Shown in pieces: positions 47,411 through 56,726 of a DNA stretch of 64,000 nucleotides. The position numbers were made by a program, and so were the translations under genes. How positions within the stretch are numbered: the stretch's first letter is position 1; every line of letters begins with the position of its first letter. The DNA is from Prochlorococcus marinus (GTDB lineage: Bacteria; Cyanobacteriota; Cyanobacteriia; PCC-6307; Cyanobiaceae): positions 1 to 64,000 of the forward strand of contig NZ_CVSV01000045.1 in the NCBI RefSeq assembly GCF_001180245.1. Direction: 5' to 3'. Under the pieces are notes generated by a model. The model was not told where the DNA came from. It saw only the letters and a program-made list of their open reading frames with translations, and made no database searches.

Positions 47411-48466
47411 ATGAGCTTGTCTAACACATCCGCTAATAAGAATCTCCCTAACTCGGTTCCTAGTGAACGCTTATGGTTAAGGTCAGAATTAATGGGAACA
47501 CAAGTGATAACTACTGATACTGGGAGGCGGCTTGGCGTAGTTGGCGAAGTTGTTGTTGATATCGATAGAAGAGAGGTGGTCGCTTTGGGACTAAGAGATA
47601 ATCCACTAACAAGATTTTTACCAGGTTTGCCAAAATGGATGCCTTTAGAAAGTATAAAACAAGTTGGAGATGTCATATTAGTTGACTCCCTAGATTCTTT
47701 AAGTGAGACTTTTACTCCAGAAAGATATGGGAAGGTAATTAATTGTCAAGTGATTACAGAATCTGGACAACTTTTAGGAAGAGTCCTTGGTTTTTCTTTT
47801 GATATTGAGACTGGGGATTTGATATCTCTTGTTATGGGTGCTGTTGGGGTTCCGCTTTTAGGTGAGGGAGTTTTAAGTACTTGGGAAATACCTGTTGAGG
47901 AAATTGTAAGTAGTGGTACCGATAGGATTATTGTTTATGAAGGCGCTGAAGAGAAATTAAAGCAACTAAGTAGTGGATTACTTGAGAAACTTGGAGTCGG
48001 GGGTTCTTCATGGGATGAAAGGGAAGTAAATGGATACTCAGCAAATCTTGTACCTGTTGAGAATCAGTTACTTTCAGGTTCTGAATCAGAACAGCAAAAC
48101 AATTTAGTCGAGGAATATGAGGAAGTTGTTGAACAAAATGATTATGAAGATGATTATGAAGATGATTATGAAGATGAACTCGAATATGTTGAAATAAACG
48201 GTTCTGCAGAGGAAATAAATAACAGAAAAAAGTTATACATGGATAATGATTATTCTGATCAGATCGAGGATCAAAATAGTTTTAATCAAATAGATGAAAA
48301 AAACAATATTGATTTAAAGCAAAAGAAACAATCAACTACTAATTTAGCTTCTAAAAGACCAATTCAAAATGCAACTGAAACTTTAGATATTGAACCCCTG
48401 AATGAACAAAATTTAGTTCAAGAAAATAAAAAATCAGAAAAGTTTGAAATTGATGATCCTTGGTAG
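47411..48466 (+). CDS. PRC-barrel domain protein with acidic tail
   Basis: 351 residues. Two PRC-barrel domains (about 20-90 with VGEVVVDIDRREVVALGLRD, and 100-170 with LGRVLGFSFDIETGDLISLVMG), followed by a linker and a long acidic, low-complexity tail. The tail includes a short tandem repeat (YEDDYEDDYEDELEY, about 245-259) and many N, Q, E, K residues. PRC barrels act in RNA processing and photosystem assembly factors. No partner is evident. Follows smc by 45 bp on the same strand. Confidence 0.82.
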   Translation: MSLSNTSANKNLPNSVPSERLWLRSELMGTQVITTDTGRRLGVVGEVVVDIDRREVVALGLRDNPLTRFLPGLPKWMPLESIKQVGDVILVDSLDSLSETFTPERYGKVINCQVITESGQLLGRVLGFSFDIETGDLISLVMGAVGVPLLGEGVLSTWEIPVEEIVSSGTDRIIVYEGAEEKLKQLSSGLLEKLGVGGSSWDEREVNGYSANLVPVENQLLSGSESEQQNNLVEEYEEVVEQNDYEDDYEDDYEDELEYVEINGSAEEINNRKKLYMDNDYSDQIEDQNSFNQIDEKNNIDLKQKKQSTTNLASKRPIQNATETLDIEPLNEQNLVQENKKSEKFEIDDPW

Positions 48467-48469
48467 TTG

Positions 48470-49735
48470 TTAAAGTTTTTTTATTGAATTTATAATAATA
48501 GAAGCAAGTTTTTTTGCAGCACCTTTCTCGCCTCTTTCTTTATGTAGATTATCCCTAATACTTTTTAACTGATCTCTATTTTCAATAAGAACTAATACTT
48601 CATTTGCAATTTTTATTGGCGAAATATTACCTATCCTTTCAGGGACAATCATTCTTTTAGCTTTAATATTTGGCCAAGCAAAAAATTTCTTTTTTTTAAA
48701 ATAGAAATTTTTAATTATAAAAGTTAGGAATCTATTTATGAATGAAATTTTTCCAATTAATCCAAAAATACCATCCCAAGCATTCATCATATTTAAATGT
48801 TGAGTTGGCAAAACAACTAACATTGGAAGACTAATTGCTGCTAATTCTGCAGTATTTGCTCCTACAGTTGTAATTGCAAGATCACATTCTTTTAATATTT
48901 CATAGCAAGGATGTTTCTTGATAAGATAGATCTTTGTATTGTTTGATGTTTCAATTACATAATCAAAACGAAAGTCTTTGGAGTTTTTAATTGTTTTTAT
49001 TCTTGATGAGTAATATTTAGCAATTGGATTTTTGTTGCTTTGAAAAAATAAAAATTCACTTTTATCAGTAGTTGGGGCAATGGGAATTATGAAATTTATA
49101 TTATGATTTTCTTCAGCGATATGATCTGCAACTTCTAAGAAGAAAGGAATTCCAACTGAAAGCTTTGCTTTCTTAGAACCAGGCAACAATGCAATGTAGT
49201 GTTTTTCTTTATTTCTTAATGATATTTCGCTATTAAGTTTGATATCTGCCATCAAATCGCCAATGATTTTACATTTATATTTATATCTTTTTGGTATTAA
49301 CTCTTTTACTTTTACATTCATTGCAGCAATTTCGTTGGTCCATTTAGGCCATCGCGAAACCCATTCAGCATATGTGATATTTATATAACCTAATCTTTTA
49401 GCTAATAAAATGCTCCAAAATTGATCCCCACCAAGGAAAATAACTACTCCCTTTTTTGGCCAATTAGCAAAAGATTGTGGCTTTATTAATAATTTCCAAA
49501 AACTTTTAGATTTTGTAATTAATTCGAATTTATTCCATGAATTTGCAACTAAAAATTCTTTACCAGTGGCATTTGGGCAAGGAACAAGGACTAATCTTAT
49601 AGTGAGCTCGTGTTTATCTTCATTACATTGTGATTTATTTAATTTGTTTAGCTCATCAACTACAGGATTTACCCATGTAGTTAATTCACCAGGACCATTG
49701 GAGATTATAACTACTGCAACTGATTTTTTTTTCAT
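48470..49735 (-). CDS. Lipid-A-disaccharide synthase-related glycosyltransferase
   Basis: 421 residues beginning MKKKSVAVVIISNGPGE. The GT-B-like plan resembles LpxB: N-terminal SNGPGELTTWV with a glycine-proline loop, GDLMADIKL, LLPGSKKAKL, and the C-terminal ITTVGANTAELAAISLPMLVV sugar-nucleotide site. LpxB joins two acyl-sugar units in lipid A. The substrate here is uncertain because cyanobacterial members are only distantly related. An ATG 7 codons earlier (49756) lies 5 bp from the tRNA-Leu end, and the frame remains open through the tRNA, so longer starts are artefacts. Confidence 0.85.
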   Translation of the reverse strand: MKKKSVAVVIISNGPGELTTWVNPVVDELNKLNKSQCNEDKHELTIRLVLVPCPNATGKEFLVANSWNKFELITKSKSFWKLLIKPQSFANWPKKGVVIFLGGDQFWSILLAKRLGYINITYAEWVSRWPKWTNEIAAMNVKVKELIPKRYKYKCKIIGDLMADIKLNSEISLRNKEKHYIALLPGSKKAKLSVGIPFFLEVADHIAEENHNINFIIPIAPTTDKSEFLFFQSNKNPIAKYYSSRIKTIKNSKDFRFDYVIETSNNTKIYLIKKHPCYEILKECDLAITTVGANTAELAAISLPMLVVLPTQHLNMMNAWDGIFGLIGKISFINRFLTFIIKNFYFKKKKFFAWPNIKAKRMIVPERIGNISPIKIANEVLVLIENRDQLKSIRDNLHKERGEKGAAKKLASIIINSIKKL

Positions 49736-49760
49736 TGCAGTTAAACCTGAATACATTAAA

Positions 49761-49842
49761 TGCGGACGGCGAGACTTGAACTCGCAAGGCCGAAGCCACA
49801 CGCTCCTTAGACGTGCGCGTCTACCAATTCCGCCACGTCCGC
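49761..49842 (-). tRNA. tRNA-Leu with anticodon AAG
   Basis: Class II tRNA of 82 nt. The acceptor stem GCGGACG pairs with CGTCCGC, the D-arm is GCG-GAATTGGTAGA-CGC, and the T-arm is GCGAG-TTCAAGT-CTCGC. The variable arm is TGGC-TTCG-GCCT, and the anticodon stem CACGT/GCGTG has loop CTAAGGA. The anticodon at 34-36 reads AAG, decoding CUU and, if A34 is deaminated to inosine, CUC/CUA. The discriminator is A, and CCA is not encoded (next bases TTT). It lies immediately upstream of the LpxB-like gene on the same strand and may be cotranscribed with it. Confidence 0.9.
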
Positions 49843-50102
49843 AAAGGGTTTTCAGCAACCAGGGGATACCTAAACCCTAAAAATATCATACATTATTGGC
49901 TGAAATAAGAATGTAGTTAGAAAAGGGTTTTTTTGAATATAATGAAAAATTTTTCTATTGCATAAAACAAATATTTATACATATATAACGTTTTAGGTTG
50001 TATTGTAAAAAATGTCCTCTGATCACTAAAAAATTTTGTTGAATACTTTGGCAAATAATTTTTTATTTTAAGTCATTTCATTTCTTCAATTTTATTTTCA
50101 TA

Positions 50103-51452
50103 ATGGTTGAAAAAGTTTTAATTGCTAATCGTGGAGAAATAGCTTTACGAATTGTAAGAAGTTGTAGAGAACTAGGTATTGCGACCGTTGCAGTTTTTAG
50201 CACTGTAGATAAAAAAGCATTGCATGTTCAGCTTGCTGATGAGGCGGTTTGCGTTGGAGATTCATTAAGTAATAAGAGTTATTTAAATATTCCAAATATA
50301 CTTGCTGCTGCTACTTCGAGAGGAGTTGATGCTATACATCCTGGTTATGGATTTCTTGCGGAAAATGATAAATTTGCTGAGATGTGTAACGATCATGGCA
50401 TAGTTTTTATTGGCCCATCTCCTAAAGCTATTAGATCTATGGGAGATAAATCTACAGCTAAAGAAACTATGGAGGCAGTTGGAGTTCCAACTGTACCTGG
50501 AAGTAAAGGCTTGTTATCAAATGTTGATGAGGCTTATAAATTGGCAGACGATATTGGCTATCCGGTAATTATTAAAGCGACTGCTGGAGGAGGTGGAAGA
50601 GGTATGAGGTTAGTTGAAAAATCTGATAATCTCGAAAAAATGTTTAAAGCAGCTCAAGGCGAAGCAGAAGCAGCTTTTGGTAATGATGGTTTATATATGG
50701 AGAAATTTATAAAGAAGCCAAGACATGTAGAAATTCAAATTTTGGCCGATAGGTCGGGTAATGTTGTTCATTTAGGAGAGCGAGATTGTTCAGTTCAAAG
50801 AAGACATCAGAAGTTACTAGAAGAGTCTCCTAGTCCTGCAATTAACACTGAGCTAAGAAAAAAAATGGGTAACGCAGCTATTGCTGCTGCAAAAAGTATC
50901 GGCTACGAAGGAGCGGGTACAGTTGAATTTTTGGTTGACGATGATAATAATTTTTATTTTATGGAAATGAATACTAGGATTCAAGTTGAACATCCTGTGA
51001 CTGAAATGGTTACAGGAGTTGATTTAATAGCTGAGCAAATTAAAATCGCAAGCGGAGCAAACTTGGAATTTAATCAGGACGATATCCATTTAAACGGTCA
51101 TGCCATTGAATGTAGAATCAATGCTGAAGATCCTTCTCACAATTTCCGACCATCGCCTGGAAAAATAACTGGGTGGCTTCCTCCTGGCGGGCCTGGTGTA
51201 AGGGTGGATAGTCATGTTTATACAGGCTATGAAATACCTCCTTTCTATGACTCATTAATTGGTAAACTAATAGTCTGGGGAAAAGATCGTAATACGGCAA
51301 TTAAACGTATGAATAGGGCTTTAAATGAATGTGCAGTAACAGGTATTCCTACAACAATCAACTTTCATCTAACTTTACTGAATAAATCTAAATTTAAGCA
51401 GGGTAAGATACATACAAAATATGTAGAGGAAGAATTATTGCCAAATTACTGA
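50103..51452 (+). CDS. accC: Biotin carboxylase, acetyl-CoA carboxylase subunit
   Basis: ATP-grasp enzyme that carboxylates biotin on AccB for malonyl-CoA synthesis. 449 residues: [13 protein letters not shown] at 5-17, [10 protein letters not shown], the glycine-rich ATP loop [12 protein letters not shown], the catalytic [14 protein letters not shown] and the C-terminal biotin carboxylase domain. Complete. The upstream 260 bp lie between the tRNA-Leu gene and accC and hold no further gene that I can see. Confidence 0.97.
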   Translation: MVEKVLIANRGEIALRIVRSCRELGIATVAVFSTVDKKALHVQLADEAVCVGDSLSNKSYLNIPNILAAATSRGVDAIHPGYGFLAENDKFAEMCNDHGIVFIGPSPKAIRSMGDKSTAKETMEAVGVPTVPGSKGLLSNVDEAYKLADDIGYPVIIKATAGGGGRGMRLVEKSDNLEKMFKAAQGEAEAAFGNDGLYMEKFIKKPRHVEIQILADRSGNVVHLGERDCSVQRRHQKLLEESPSPAINTELRKKMGNAAIAAAKSIGYEGAGTVEFLVDDDNNFYFMEMNTRIQVEHPVTEMVTGVDLIAEQIKIASGANLEFNQDDIHLNGHAIECRINAEDPSHNFRPSPGKITGWLPPGGPGVRVDSHVYTGYEIPPFYDSLIGKLIVWGKDRNTAIKRMNRALNECAVTGIPTTINFHLTLLNKSKFKQGKIHTKYVEEELLPNY

Positions 51453-51469
51453 GAAATAATTAAATGATT

Positions 51470-51784
51470 TTATGAAATATGTGCATACAATGCAAGTTTT
51501 ACAAGACCTTGCTGACCGACTAAAATTTCTCTTAAAAAGCTTATAATTCCGATCCAAATTACGGGTCCAACATCAACGCCTCCAATTGGAGGAATTAGTT
51601 TTCTTGTCAAATTAAGAATAGAGCTTGATGGTATTGAAATTAATAACCACAAACCTTTACTTAAATCAATTTTTGGATACCAAGTAAGTATTAATCTAAT
51701 TAGAAAAACTATAGTTAGATATGAAAGAGAAATTCCTAAACTAATATCTAAAATTTGAAGAGAGTTTACAAGCAAGGAAATCAC
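51470..51784 (-). CDS. YGGT family membrane protein (Ycf19-like)
   Basis: 104 residues with the family pattern: two membrane segments (SLGISLSYLTIVFLIRLILTW region and the C-terminal VGPVIWIGIISFLREIL) bridged by WYPKIDL and the RKLIPPIGGVDVGP motif. Plastid and cyanobacterial YGGT proteins affect thylakoid and chromophore-protein (cytochrome b6f haem) assembly and nucleoid distribution. The gene is convergent with accC (17 bp) and diverges from psbX. Confidence 0.88.
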   Translation of the reverse strand: MISLLVNSLQILDISLGISLSYLTIVFLIRLILTWYPKIDLSKGLWLLISIPSSSILNLTRKLIPPIGGVDVGPVIWIGIISFLREILVGQQGLVKLALYAHIS

Positions 51785-51815
51785 AATTATTTAATTCATC
51801 TTAATAAATAACCCA

Positions 51816-51843
51816 TTGAAACGTATTTAATTCGTATTATAAA
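51816..51843 (+). promoter_or_regulatory. Likely psbX promoter
   Basis: TTGAAA (51816-51821) and TATAAA (51838-51843) are 16 bases apart, close to the sigma-70 consensus spacing, with the predicted start about 15-20 bases before the psbX GTG. Visual match only. Confidence 0.4.
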
Positions 51844-51865
51844 TTGAGAATTTAATATTTAAAAA

Positions 51866-52051
51866 GTGCTTCAAATCTCAAATTTATTGTTAGCCGCAGA
51901 TTTTTCTGCAGAAGTTGCAAATAATTCCGCTGTCGGAATGATAGGTAGTTTTATAGCAGCTGCTTTACTTATCGTTATTCCAGCCACTGCATTTTTGATT
52001 TTTGTTAGCCAGAAAGATTCCCTCGATCGCACTTCTACTGGAAGACGCTAG
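51866..52051 (+). CDS. psbX: Photosystem II protein PsbX
   Basis: 61 residues from a GTG start ([16 protein letters not shown]). The core matches PsbX: one transmembrane helix [28 protein letters not shown] followed by a short polar tail. It is longer at the N-terminus than the roughly 40-residue PsbX of other cyanobacteria; translation could start later. PsbX supports quinone exchange and the periphery of the PSII core. Its neighbours are ycf66 and hli, all photosynthetic. The promoter lies directly upstream. Confidence 0.93.
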   Translation: MLQISNLLLAADFSAEVANNSAVGMIGSFIAAALLIVIPATAFLIFVSQKDSLDRTSTGRR

Positions 52052-52084
52052 TTTTTGTAGAAGTTTTAAGTACACTATATATAT

Positions 52085-52128
52085 AAGGGATATAATAAAC
52101 CCTTTTAAAAATAAATTTTTGGAGAAAG
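52085..52128 (+). promoter_or_regulatory. TATAAT box, small hairpin and ribosome-binding site before ycf66
   Basis: AAGGG (52085-52089) and CCCTT (52100-52104) flank a perfect TATAAT (52091-52096). Read as DNA, TATAAT is a -10 element for ycf66. Read as RNA, the hairpin plus TTTT could end psbX transcripts. GGAGAAAG at 52121-52128 is a strong ribosome-binding site for the GTG at 52132. Confidence 0.4.
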
Positions 52129-52131
52129 AAT

Positions 52132-53061
52132 GTGGTCAATGCTAGTCTCAATTGGGCCAGTATTGTTGGTATAGTTCTCGCCGTATGCGGAGGAGGCCTT
52201 TATTTTTTGAGGTCTTTTAAGCCTGCCTTGGCAAGGGATTATGATGTTTTTTTCGCAGCAATTGGACTTTTGTGCGGAGGAATATTATTTTTTCAAGGCT
52301 GGAGGTTAGATCCTATCCTTCAGTTTGGTCAGTTTTTATTAGCAGGAACTACAGTTTTTTTCGCATATGAAAGTGTGCGATTGAGGGGAGTTGCTACTGA
52401 TCAAGCTAGAAGGTCAAGTTATTTTGATGATGATCCTATTTCTGATGTTCCCAGAAGTTCTAGGGGCCGATTTAATGACGATTATGATAGGTTTGAAGAA
52501 CCTGAAAGACCATCCAGAAGATTTAAACCTCAAGAAGATGAATTTGAAGAAGACTATACGGAGGGGAGATCTCGTAGGAGGAATGTTTCAAGAGCTATAC
52601 CATCTGCTGCAGCAAGTAGAAGCAGGCCATCTTCAAGGGAAACAAGTCAGTTTGAAAGTGATGAACCTATAAGAAGAAGAAGACAGACTTCTGAAGATAG
52701 AAATAGTAAACAACCTGAAACAAAAAACTTTGGTGAGAGAAGAAATTTATCTCGCGATGAAGTTAAAACAGGTTCAAGACCCAGAATGAATCGCACAGTT
52801 TCTAGACAAGATAATAGCTCTGCTCCTGGTGATTCTTCCCCGTTAAGAAAGAAACCTACTGGATCCCCAATTAGACGGCAAACTTCAACAGCTCAAGTAG
52901 AAGATGCTTCATTTCAAGATGCTAACCAAGCCAAAAAACCACGAGGGACTCGTAGAGTAAGCTCTACACTAAGATCAAGTTCAAAAAATCAAAATAGTAG
53001 ATATAACGTGGGAACAAACAAGAAGAAACCTAGAGATAACAGTTCTAGATTTGATGATTAA
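52132..53061 (+). CDS. Ycf66 family protein
   Basis: 309 residues from GTG. The N-terminal third has three membrane segments (IVGIVLAVCGGGLYFL, FFAAIGLLCGGILFF, LLAGTTVFFAYESVRLRG), which is the Ycf66 domain known from plastids and cyanobacteria. The remaining 200 residues are disordered, with Arg/Ser-rich and acidic patches (RSRRRNVSRAIPSAAASRSR, RRRQTSEDR). Function unknown; the thylakoid link is from phylogeny and location beside psbX and hli. The positively charged tail may bind nucleic acid or acidic proteins. Confidence 0.9.
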   Translation: MVNASLNWASIVGIVLAVCGGGLYFLRSFKPALARDYDVFFAAIGLLCGGILFFQGWRLDPILQFGQFLLAGTTVFFAYESVRLRGVATDQARRSSYFDDDPISDVPRSSRGRFNDDYDRFEEPERPSRRFKPQEDEFEEDYTEGRSRRRNVSRAIPSAAASRSRPSSRETSQFESDEPIRRRRQTSEDRNSKQPETKNFGERRNLSRDEVKTGSRPRMNRTVSRQDNSSAPGDSSPLRKKPTGSPIRRQTSTAQVEDASFQDANQAKKPRGTRRVSSTLRSSSKNQNSRYNVGTNKKKPRDNSSRFDD

Positions 53062-53337
53062 TTATAGGATTCCTGCCCATTTTAAAAACGATTGTTTACT
53101 AAATAATTCAATCAATATTATTGCAAGGAAGCCAATCATTGCAAATCTTCCATTAGTTATTTCAGAATAACTACTCCACCCAAATTTATATTCATCTTTA
53201 ATTTCTAAAGATTGTTCATCTAATTTATTGTCTCTAATTTGTTCACTGATGTAATTTGGATCTTTTTCTTGATCTATAAAACTCTCATTCTCTAAATTAG
53301 TGACTTCCGAGTTAGTTTGTTCTTCTTTAGAATTCAT
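53062..53337 (-). CDS. High-light-inducible protein (Hli/SCP)
   Basis: 91 residues: a long acidic N-terminus and one chlorophyll-binding helix with the motif EITNGRFAMIGFLAIILIE (Glu and Asn ligands), then SKQSFLKWAGIL. Hli proteins bind chlorophyll and carotenoid and protect photosystem assembly under light stress. It lies 7 nt downstream of the ABC transporter gene on the same strand, so it could be read through from it or have its own promoter. Confidence 0.93.
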   Translation of the reverse strand: MNSKEEQTNSEVTNLENESFIDQEKDPNYISEQIRDNKLDEQSLEIKDEYKFGWSSYSEITNGRFAMIGFLAIILIELFSKQSFLKWAGIL

Positions 53338-53344
53338 TTTTTTT

Positions 53345-55327
53345 TTAATCCTTAAAATTATACTTATCAGAAGTCAATAATTTCCAGTCCCCTCGTCCAT
53401 TTAATTCTAAAATATTCTCGTGAAAATCTTTTAAGCTAGGTCTATGTCCAACACTAATAAGAGAGAGTTCTCGTTCCTTTAATAAACTATATAGTTTTTT
53501 TTCAGTGTTAATATCTAAAGCACTTGTTGCTTCATCAAGTACTGCAAATCTTGGAGAATTTAGTAAGAGTCTTGCAAAAGCCAGTCTTTGTTGCTCGCCT
53601 AGGGAAAGAATTCGTGGCCAATCTTGTTTGATATCAAGATTAGGATAACGATCAACTAAGGTTTTTAAATTTACTTCATGAAGTACAGAAGTAAGATGTT
53701 CATCACTAAATTTCTTAACTTCCGTGGGATAACATAATTGTTCCCTTAAAGAACCAAGTAACATATAGGGTTTCTGAGGTATGAATAATAATTCCCCAAT
53801 TTTTGGTTTTTTAATTACTCCCTGATCGGGTTCCCATAAACCACTAATCATTCTTAGTAAAGATGTTTTTCCGCACCCAGATGGTCCTACGACTAAAAGT
53901 GATTGATTATTGTCGATGCTTAAATTTAAATTTTTAATTATTGTTTTATTTGATCCTGGTGGGCAAAGGTCAGCATTATTAATGAGAATTGAGGGGTAAT
54001 CTGAAATAACGTTTTGATTGCTTGTTGGGTTGGTTTGACTAATGGATTCAACTTTTGATTGGAAACCTTCTAATCTCCCAATACCAGCAGTAAATTTTGC
54101 AAGCTCTTCAATTTGATTAACAATGAAAAATAAGGAACCTTCAACCATTCCAAATGCAAAGCTTGCCTGAATAAAGCGTCCATAATCAATATCACCTTTA
54201 AAGTAAGGGATTGCCATTATTAAATATGGAAAGAAATTTCCAGCATAATTAATGGATCTTCTCATGACGTCTATTATTACTCTCCATATAATTAGTAAAT
54301 TAAAGTTTCTCACCACTTCTCCTAAGCGTCTTTCAGTTTCACTTTGCTCAGGATTCTCTCCAGAGTAAAAGGCTATCGATTCAGCATTATCTCGAATATG
54401 TACTAAGCCATATCGAAAATCTGCTTCATATCTGAGTTGATCAAAGTCAATCTTTACAAGATTTTTTCCAGCAATTAAGAGGATAGAAGTTGCAAATGCG
54501 GCGTAACCAAATAAAGAAAAAGTAAGTGTTGTACTAATACTCCATAAAATTAGAATATTAAGTGAAAATGTTAGTAGAGCATCAAAAATACCTAATGTGA
54601 AAGAGAGACTTTGCCCGGTAAAAGCTCGGGTATCATCTGTGATTCTTTGATCGGGATTATCTACATCGGTTTGCTCTTCATCATTGGGATTTAACTGGTA
54701 GTAAGCTTTATTAGTCATATAATCTCTGACTAGACTTTTTGAAAGCCATTCTCTCCAAATTATTCCTAACTTATACGTAAAAAATATTTGGGAAACCCGT
54801 ATTGGTAGAGCCACAGCGAAACAACAAGCGTAAATCCCCAATATCCGATAAAATCCATCTTCTTGTTTTTCTACTAAAGCATTTGTTAAATCTCTTGCAA
54901 TGAATCCAATACCTGCGTTTATTCCGTTTACAGCTAAAAGCATTAATACAATTATCGCAAGGAATAACCAATGTAACCATCTACGGTTTTTTAATTGACG
55001 TCTTAAGCTAAAAAAGCTTCCTGATCCAATTAGAAATAGTGCAGAAAAAAGCAATCCCCAACTCCCAGCCCAAATTGAATTGACGGTACTTACTACACCT
55101 CCGAAATACTTTTCAAGAAAAATTGGTTGAAAGCTTTCAAAAAAACTTATTATTCCTGTAAGACCAACAAGTACTACTCCACCAACACAAAATAATAGAG
55201 AAATTAAAAGCCATATAAATTGGAATCCATTACATTGATCTATGGGGAGAAAAAACGGTTGAGATAGCTTCCTTAATTTTTGTAATTGGTACAATAATTT
55301 GGCTTTATTATTCACTGCTTTATTCAT
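53345..55327 (-). CDS. SbmA/BacA-like ABC transporter (fused permease and ATPase)
   Basis: 660 residues: N-terminal membrane domain with about six segments (FIWLLISLLFCVGGVVLVGL, WLFLAIIVLMLLAVNGI and others) of the ABC-transporter-2 type, and a C-terminal ATPase with Walker A GPSGCGKTS (about 480), signature LSLGEQQRLAFARLLL and Walker B FAVLDEATSALD. Homologues in bacteria and peroxisomes move vitamin B12, peptides or fatty acyl compounds. The substrate here is unknown. Complete and of normal length. Confidence 0.88.
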   Translation of the reverse strand: MNKAVNNKAKLLYQLQKLRKLSQPFFLPIDQCNGFQFIWLLISLLFCVGGVVLVGLTGIISFFESFQPIFLEKYFGGVVSTVNSIWAGSWGLLFSALFLIGSGSFFSLRRQLKNRRWLHWLFLAIIVLMLLAVNGINAGIGFIARDLTNALVEKQEDGFYRILGIYACCFAVALPIRVSQIFFTYKLGIIWREWLSKSLVRDYMTNKAYYQLNPNDEEQTDVDNPDQRITDDTRAFTGQSLSFTLGIFDALLTFSLNILILWSISTTLTFSLFGYAAFATSILLIAGKNLVKIDFDQLRYEADFRYGLVHIRDNAESIAFYSGENPEQSETERRLGEVVRNFNLLIIWRVIIDVMRRSINYAGNFFPYLIMAIPYFKGDIDYGRFIQASFAFGMVEGSLFFIVNQIEELAKFTAGIGRLEGFQSKVESISQTNPTSNQNVISDYPSILINNADLCPPGSNKTIIKNLNLSIDNNQSLLVVGPSGCGKTSLLRMISGLWEPDQGVIKKPKIGELLFIPQKPYMLLGSLREQLCYPTEVKKFSDEHLTSVLHEVNLKTLVDRYPNLDIKQDWPRILSLGEQQRLAFARLLLNSPRFAVLDEATSALDINTEKKLYSLLKERELSLISVGHRPSLKDFHENILELNGRGDWKLLTSDKYNFKD

Positions 55328-55369
55328 TACTCGACTAGTGTTATGAAATAAATTATAACTTTTAGCAGT

Positions 55370-55648
55370 CTATTGACCAAAGCCAATAAATGAAAGTGCC
55401 CAGTCAGGTAGATCCAAGTAATTCAAGATTGTTGCATCAAATTCATGAACTTTTGGAAAAGATTTATCTAATGCCCACCATAGTAGAAAAGGTAAATTAA
55501 ATAAAATTTGTAATTGCCATTTATAAGTTAAAACATTCCAAATTTTTATTAACTTAGTTTTGAGTGAATCATCTAGCTCTTCCCAATTTTTTGAAATTAA
55601 ATTAAATAAATTTTTAGATTCTGTATTTAAAGACTCTGGAGTATTCAT
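55370..55648 (-). CDS. Unknown protein with one hydrophobic segment
   Basis: 92 residues. A polar N-terminal half (TESKNLFNLISKNWEELDD) leads to a hydrophobic, aromatic segment (QLQILFNLPFLLWWALDKS, about 49-67) and a C-terminal half (FDATILNYLDLPDWALSFIGFGQ). It may associate with membrane. I do not recognise it. It lies 42 bp before the ABC transporter gene and 46 bp after the HIT gene on the same strand. Confidence 0.65.
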   Translation of the reverse strand: MNTPESLNTESKNLFNLISKNWEELDDSLKTKLIKIWNVLTYKWQLQILFNLPFLLWWALDKSFPKVHEFDATILNYLDLPDWALSFIGFGQ

Positions 55649-55694
55649 TTTGTTTTTATTTATTTATAACTCATTAATATTTCTTTCGAGAGTT

Positions 55695-56036
55695 TTAACC
55701 TGGAGGCCAATTCATTTTTCTTCCAGATAAAAAATGAATATGTAAATGAAAAACTGTTTGTCCAGATTCTGCTCCAGTGTTAATTACTGTTCTCCAATTA
55801 GTTAAATTTTTTGATTTAGCTATTTTGCTACCAACAAAAAGTAAATGCCCTAATAAATTTGCATCTTGCTCAATACACTCTAATAAACTTATTATTGGCT
55901 TTTTAGGAATCACTAAAAAATGTACTGGAGCTTGTGCCTGGATATCATTAAAAGCAATACAAAACTTATCTTCATAAAGCTTATCGCAGGGTATTTCTTC
56001 ATTAATGATTTTTTGAAATATTGTTGTTTCAGTCAT
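55695..56036 (-). CDS. HIT family protein (histidine triad, nucleotide hydrolase)
   Basis: 113 residues of the PKCI/HINT type: TIFQKIINEEIPCDKLYEDK near the start, AQAPVHFLVIPKKPI in the middle, and the catalytic triad in VFHLHIHFLSG. HINT enzymes hydrolyse AMP-linked compounds such as aminoacyl-AMP. The gene is 4 bp after def, so the two are cotranscribed. Confidence 0.94.
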   Translation of the reverse strand: MTETTIFQKIINEEIPCDKLYEDKFCIAFNDIQAQAPVHFLVIPKKPIISLLECIEQDANLLGHLLFVGSKIAKSKNLTNWRTVINTGAESGQTVFHLHIHFLSGRKMNWPPG

Positions 56037-56040
56037 TTAA

Positions 56041-56646
56041 TTAATTAATTGAGATAACGTCTTTTTCGTTAAACCCTTCTTTTAAAAGTTCTTTGTTCAA
56101 ATCATCTTTTGATGTAACTCTATCTACAAATAATATTCCATTTAAGTGATCCATTTCGTGTTGAATACACCTAGCTAGCAGTCCATCTGCTTTCATTTTT
56201 CGTGGTCGTCCCATTTCATCTCTAAATTTTAATTTTATAGTTGATGGTCTTACTACATTCAAATAGACGCCAGGTATACTCAAGCAGCCTTCTTCGTATG
56301 AATTGAGGGTTGTTCCAAAGTCTGTAATTTCTGGATTGATTAATATTAAAGGTTCTGCTGCTGAATCTTCGAAATTTACGTCTATGACAAGAAGCTCTTT
56401 GTTGATTCCAATTTGAGGTGCAGCAAGTCCAATTCCTTTAGCTGCATACATGCTTTGAAGCATTTCTCTAGCAAGTTTTCTAATTGATTCGTCGACTTTA
56501 GTTATTCTTTTGGAATTTTGTCTTAATACATCATCACCAAGTTTATAAATGTCTAAAGATGGCTTACCTGGTTGTTCTTTTGCAATTTTTTCTGCGTTTC
56601 CATTTGTTCTTGACTTTTTTGCAAGTTGTGAAAAATGGTTTGCCAC
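56041..56646 (-). CDS. def: Peptide deformylase
   Basis: Removes the formyl group from nascent proteins. 201 residues with the three deformylase motifs: GIGLAAPQIG (71-80), EGCLSIPG with metal ligand Cys121, and QHEMDH with His163, Glu164 and His167. The first 25 residues (MANHFSQLAKKSRTNGN) are an extension typical of marine picocyanobacteria or a mis-set start; no other in-frame start gives a better length. Confidence 0.95.
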   Translation of the reverse strand: MANHFSQLAKKSRTNGNAEKIAKEQPGKPSLDIYKLGDDVLRQNSKRITKVDESIRKLAREMLQSMYAAKGIGLAAPQIGINKELLVIDVNFEDSAAEPLILINPEITDFGTTLNSYEEGCLSIPGVYLNVVRPSTIKLKFRDEMGRPRKMKADGLLARCIQHEMDHLNGILFVDRVTSKDDLNKELLKEGFNEKDVISIN

Positions 56647-56726
56647 GTTAAAAAAAAGGTTTTTACTTAAGAGTTTAGCTATAAAAATACTAGCACTTTA
56701 ATTTGCATTCTTTATAGTTTTTTTAA

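Noticed and set aside
52085-52106. AAGGG...CCCTT hairpin as a certain psbX terminator
   Set aside because: A perfect TATAAT lies in the loop, so a promoter reading for ycf66 is at least as likely. It is listed as a regulatory site, not a terminator.
52391-52672. A 93-codon frame inside ycf66 in another frame
   Set aside because: It arises from the Arg/Ser/Glu-rich low-complexity codons of the Ycf66 tail, not from an independent gene.
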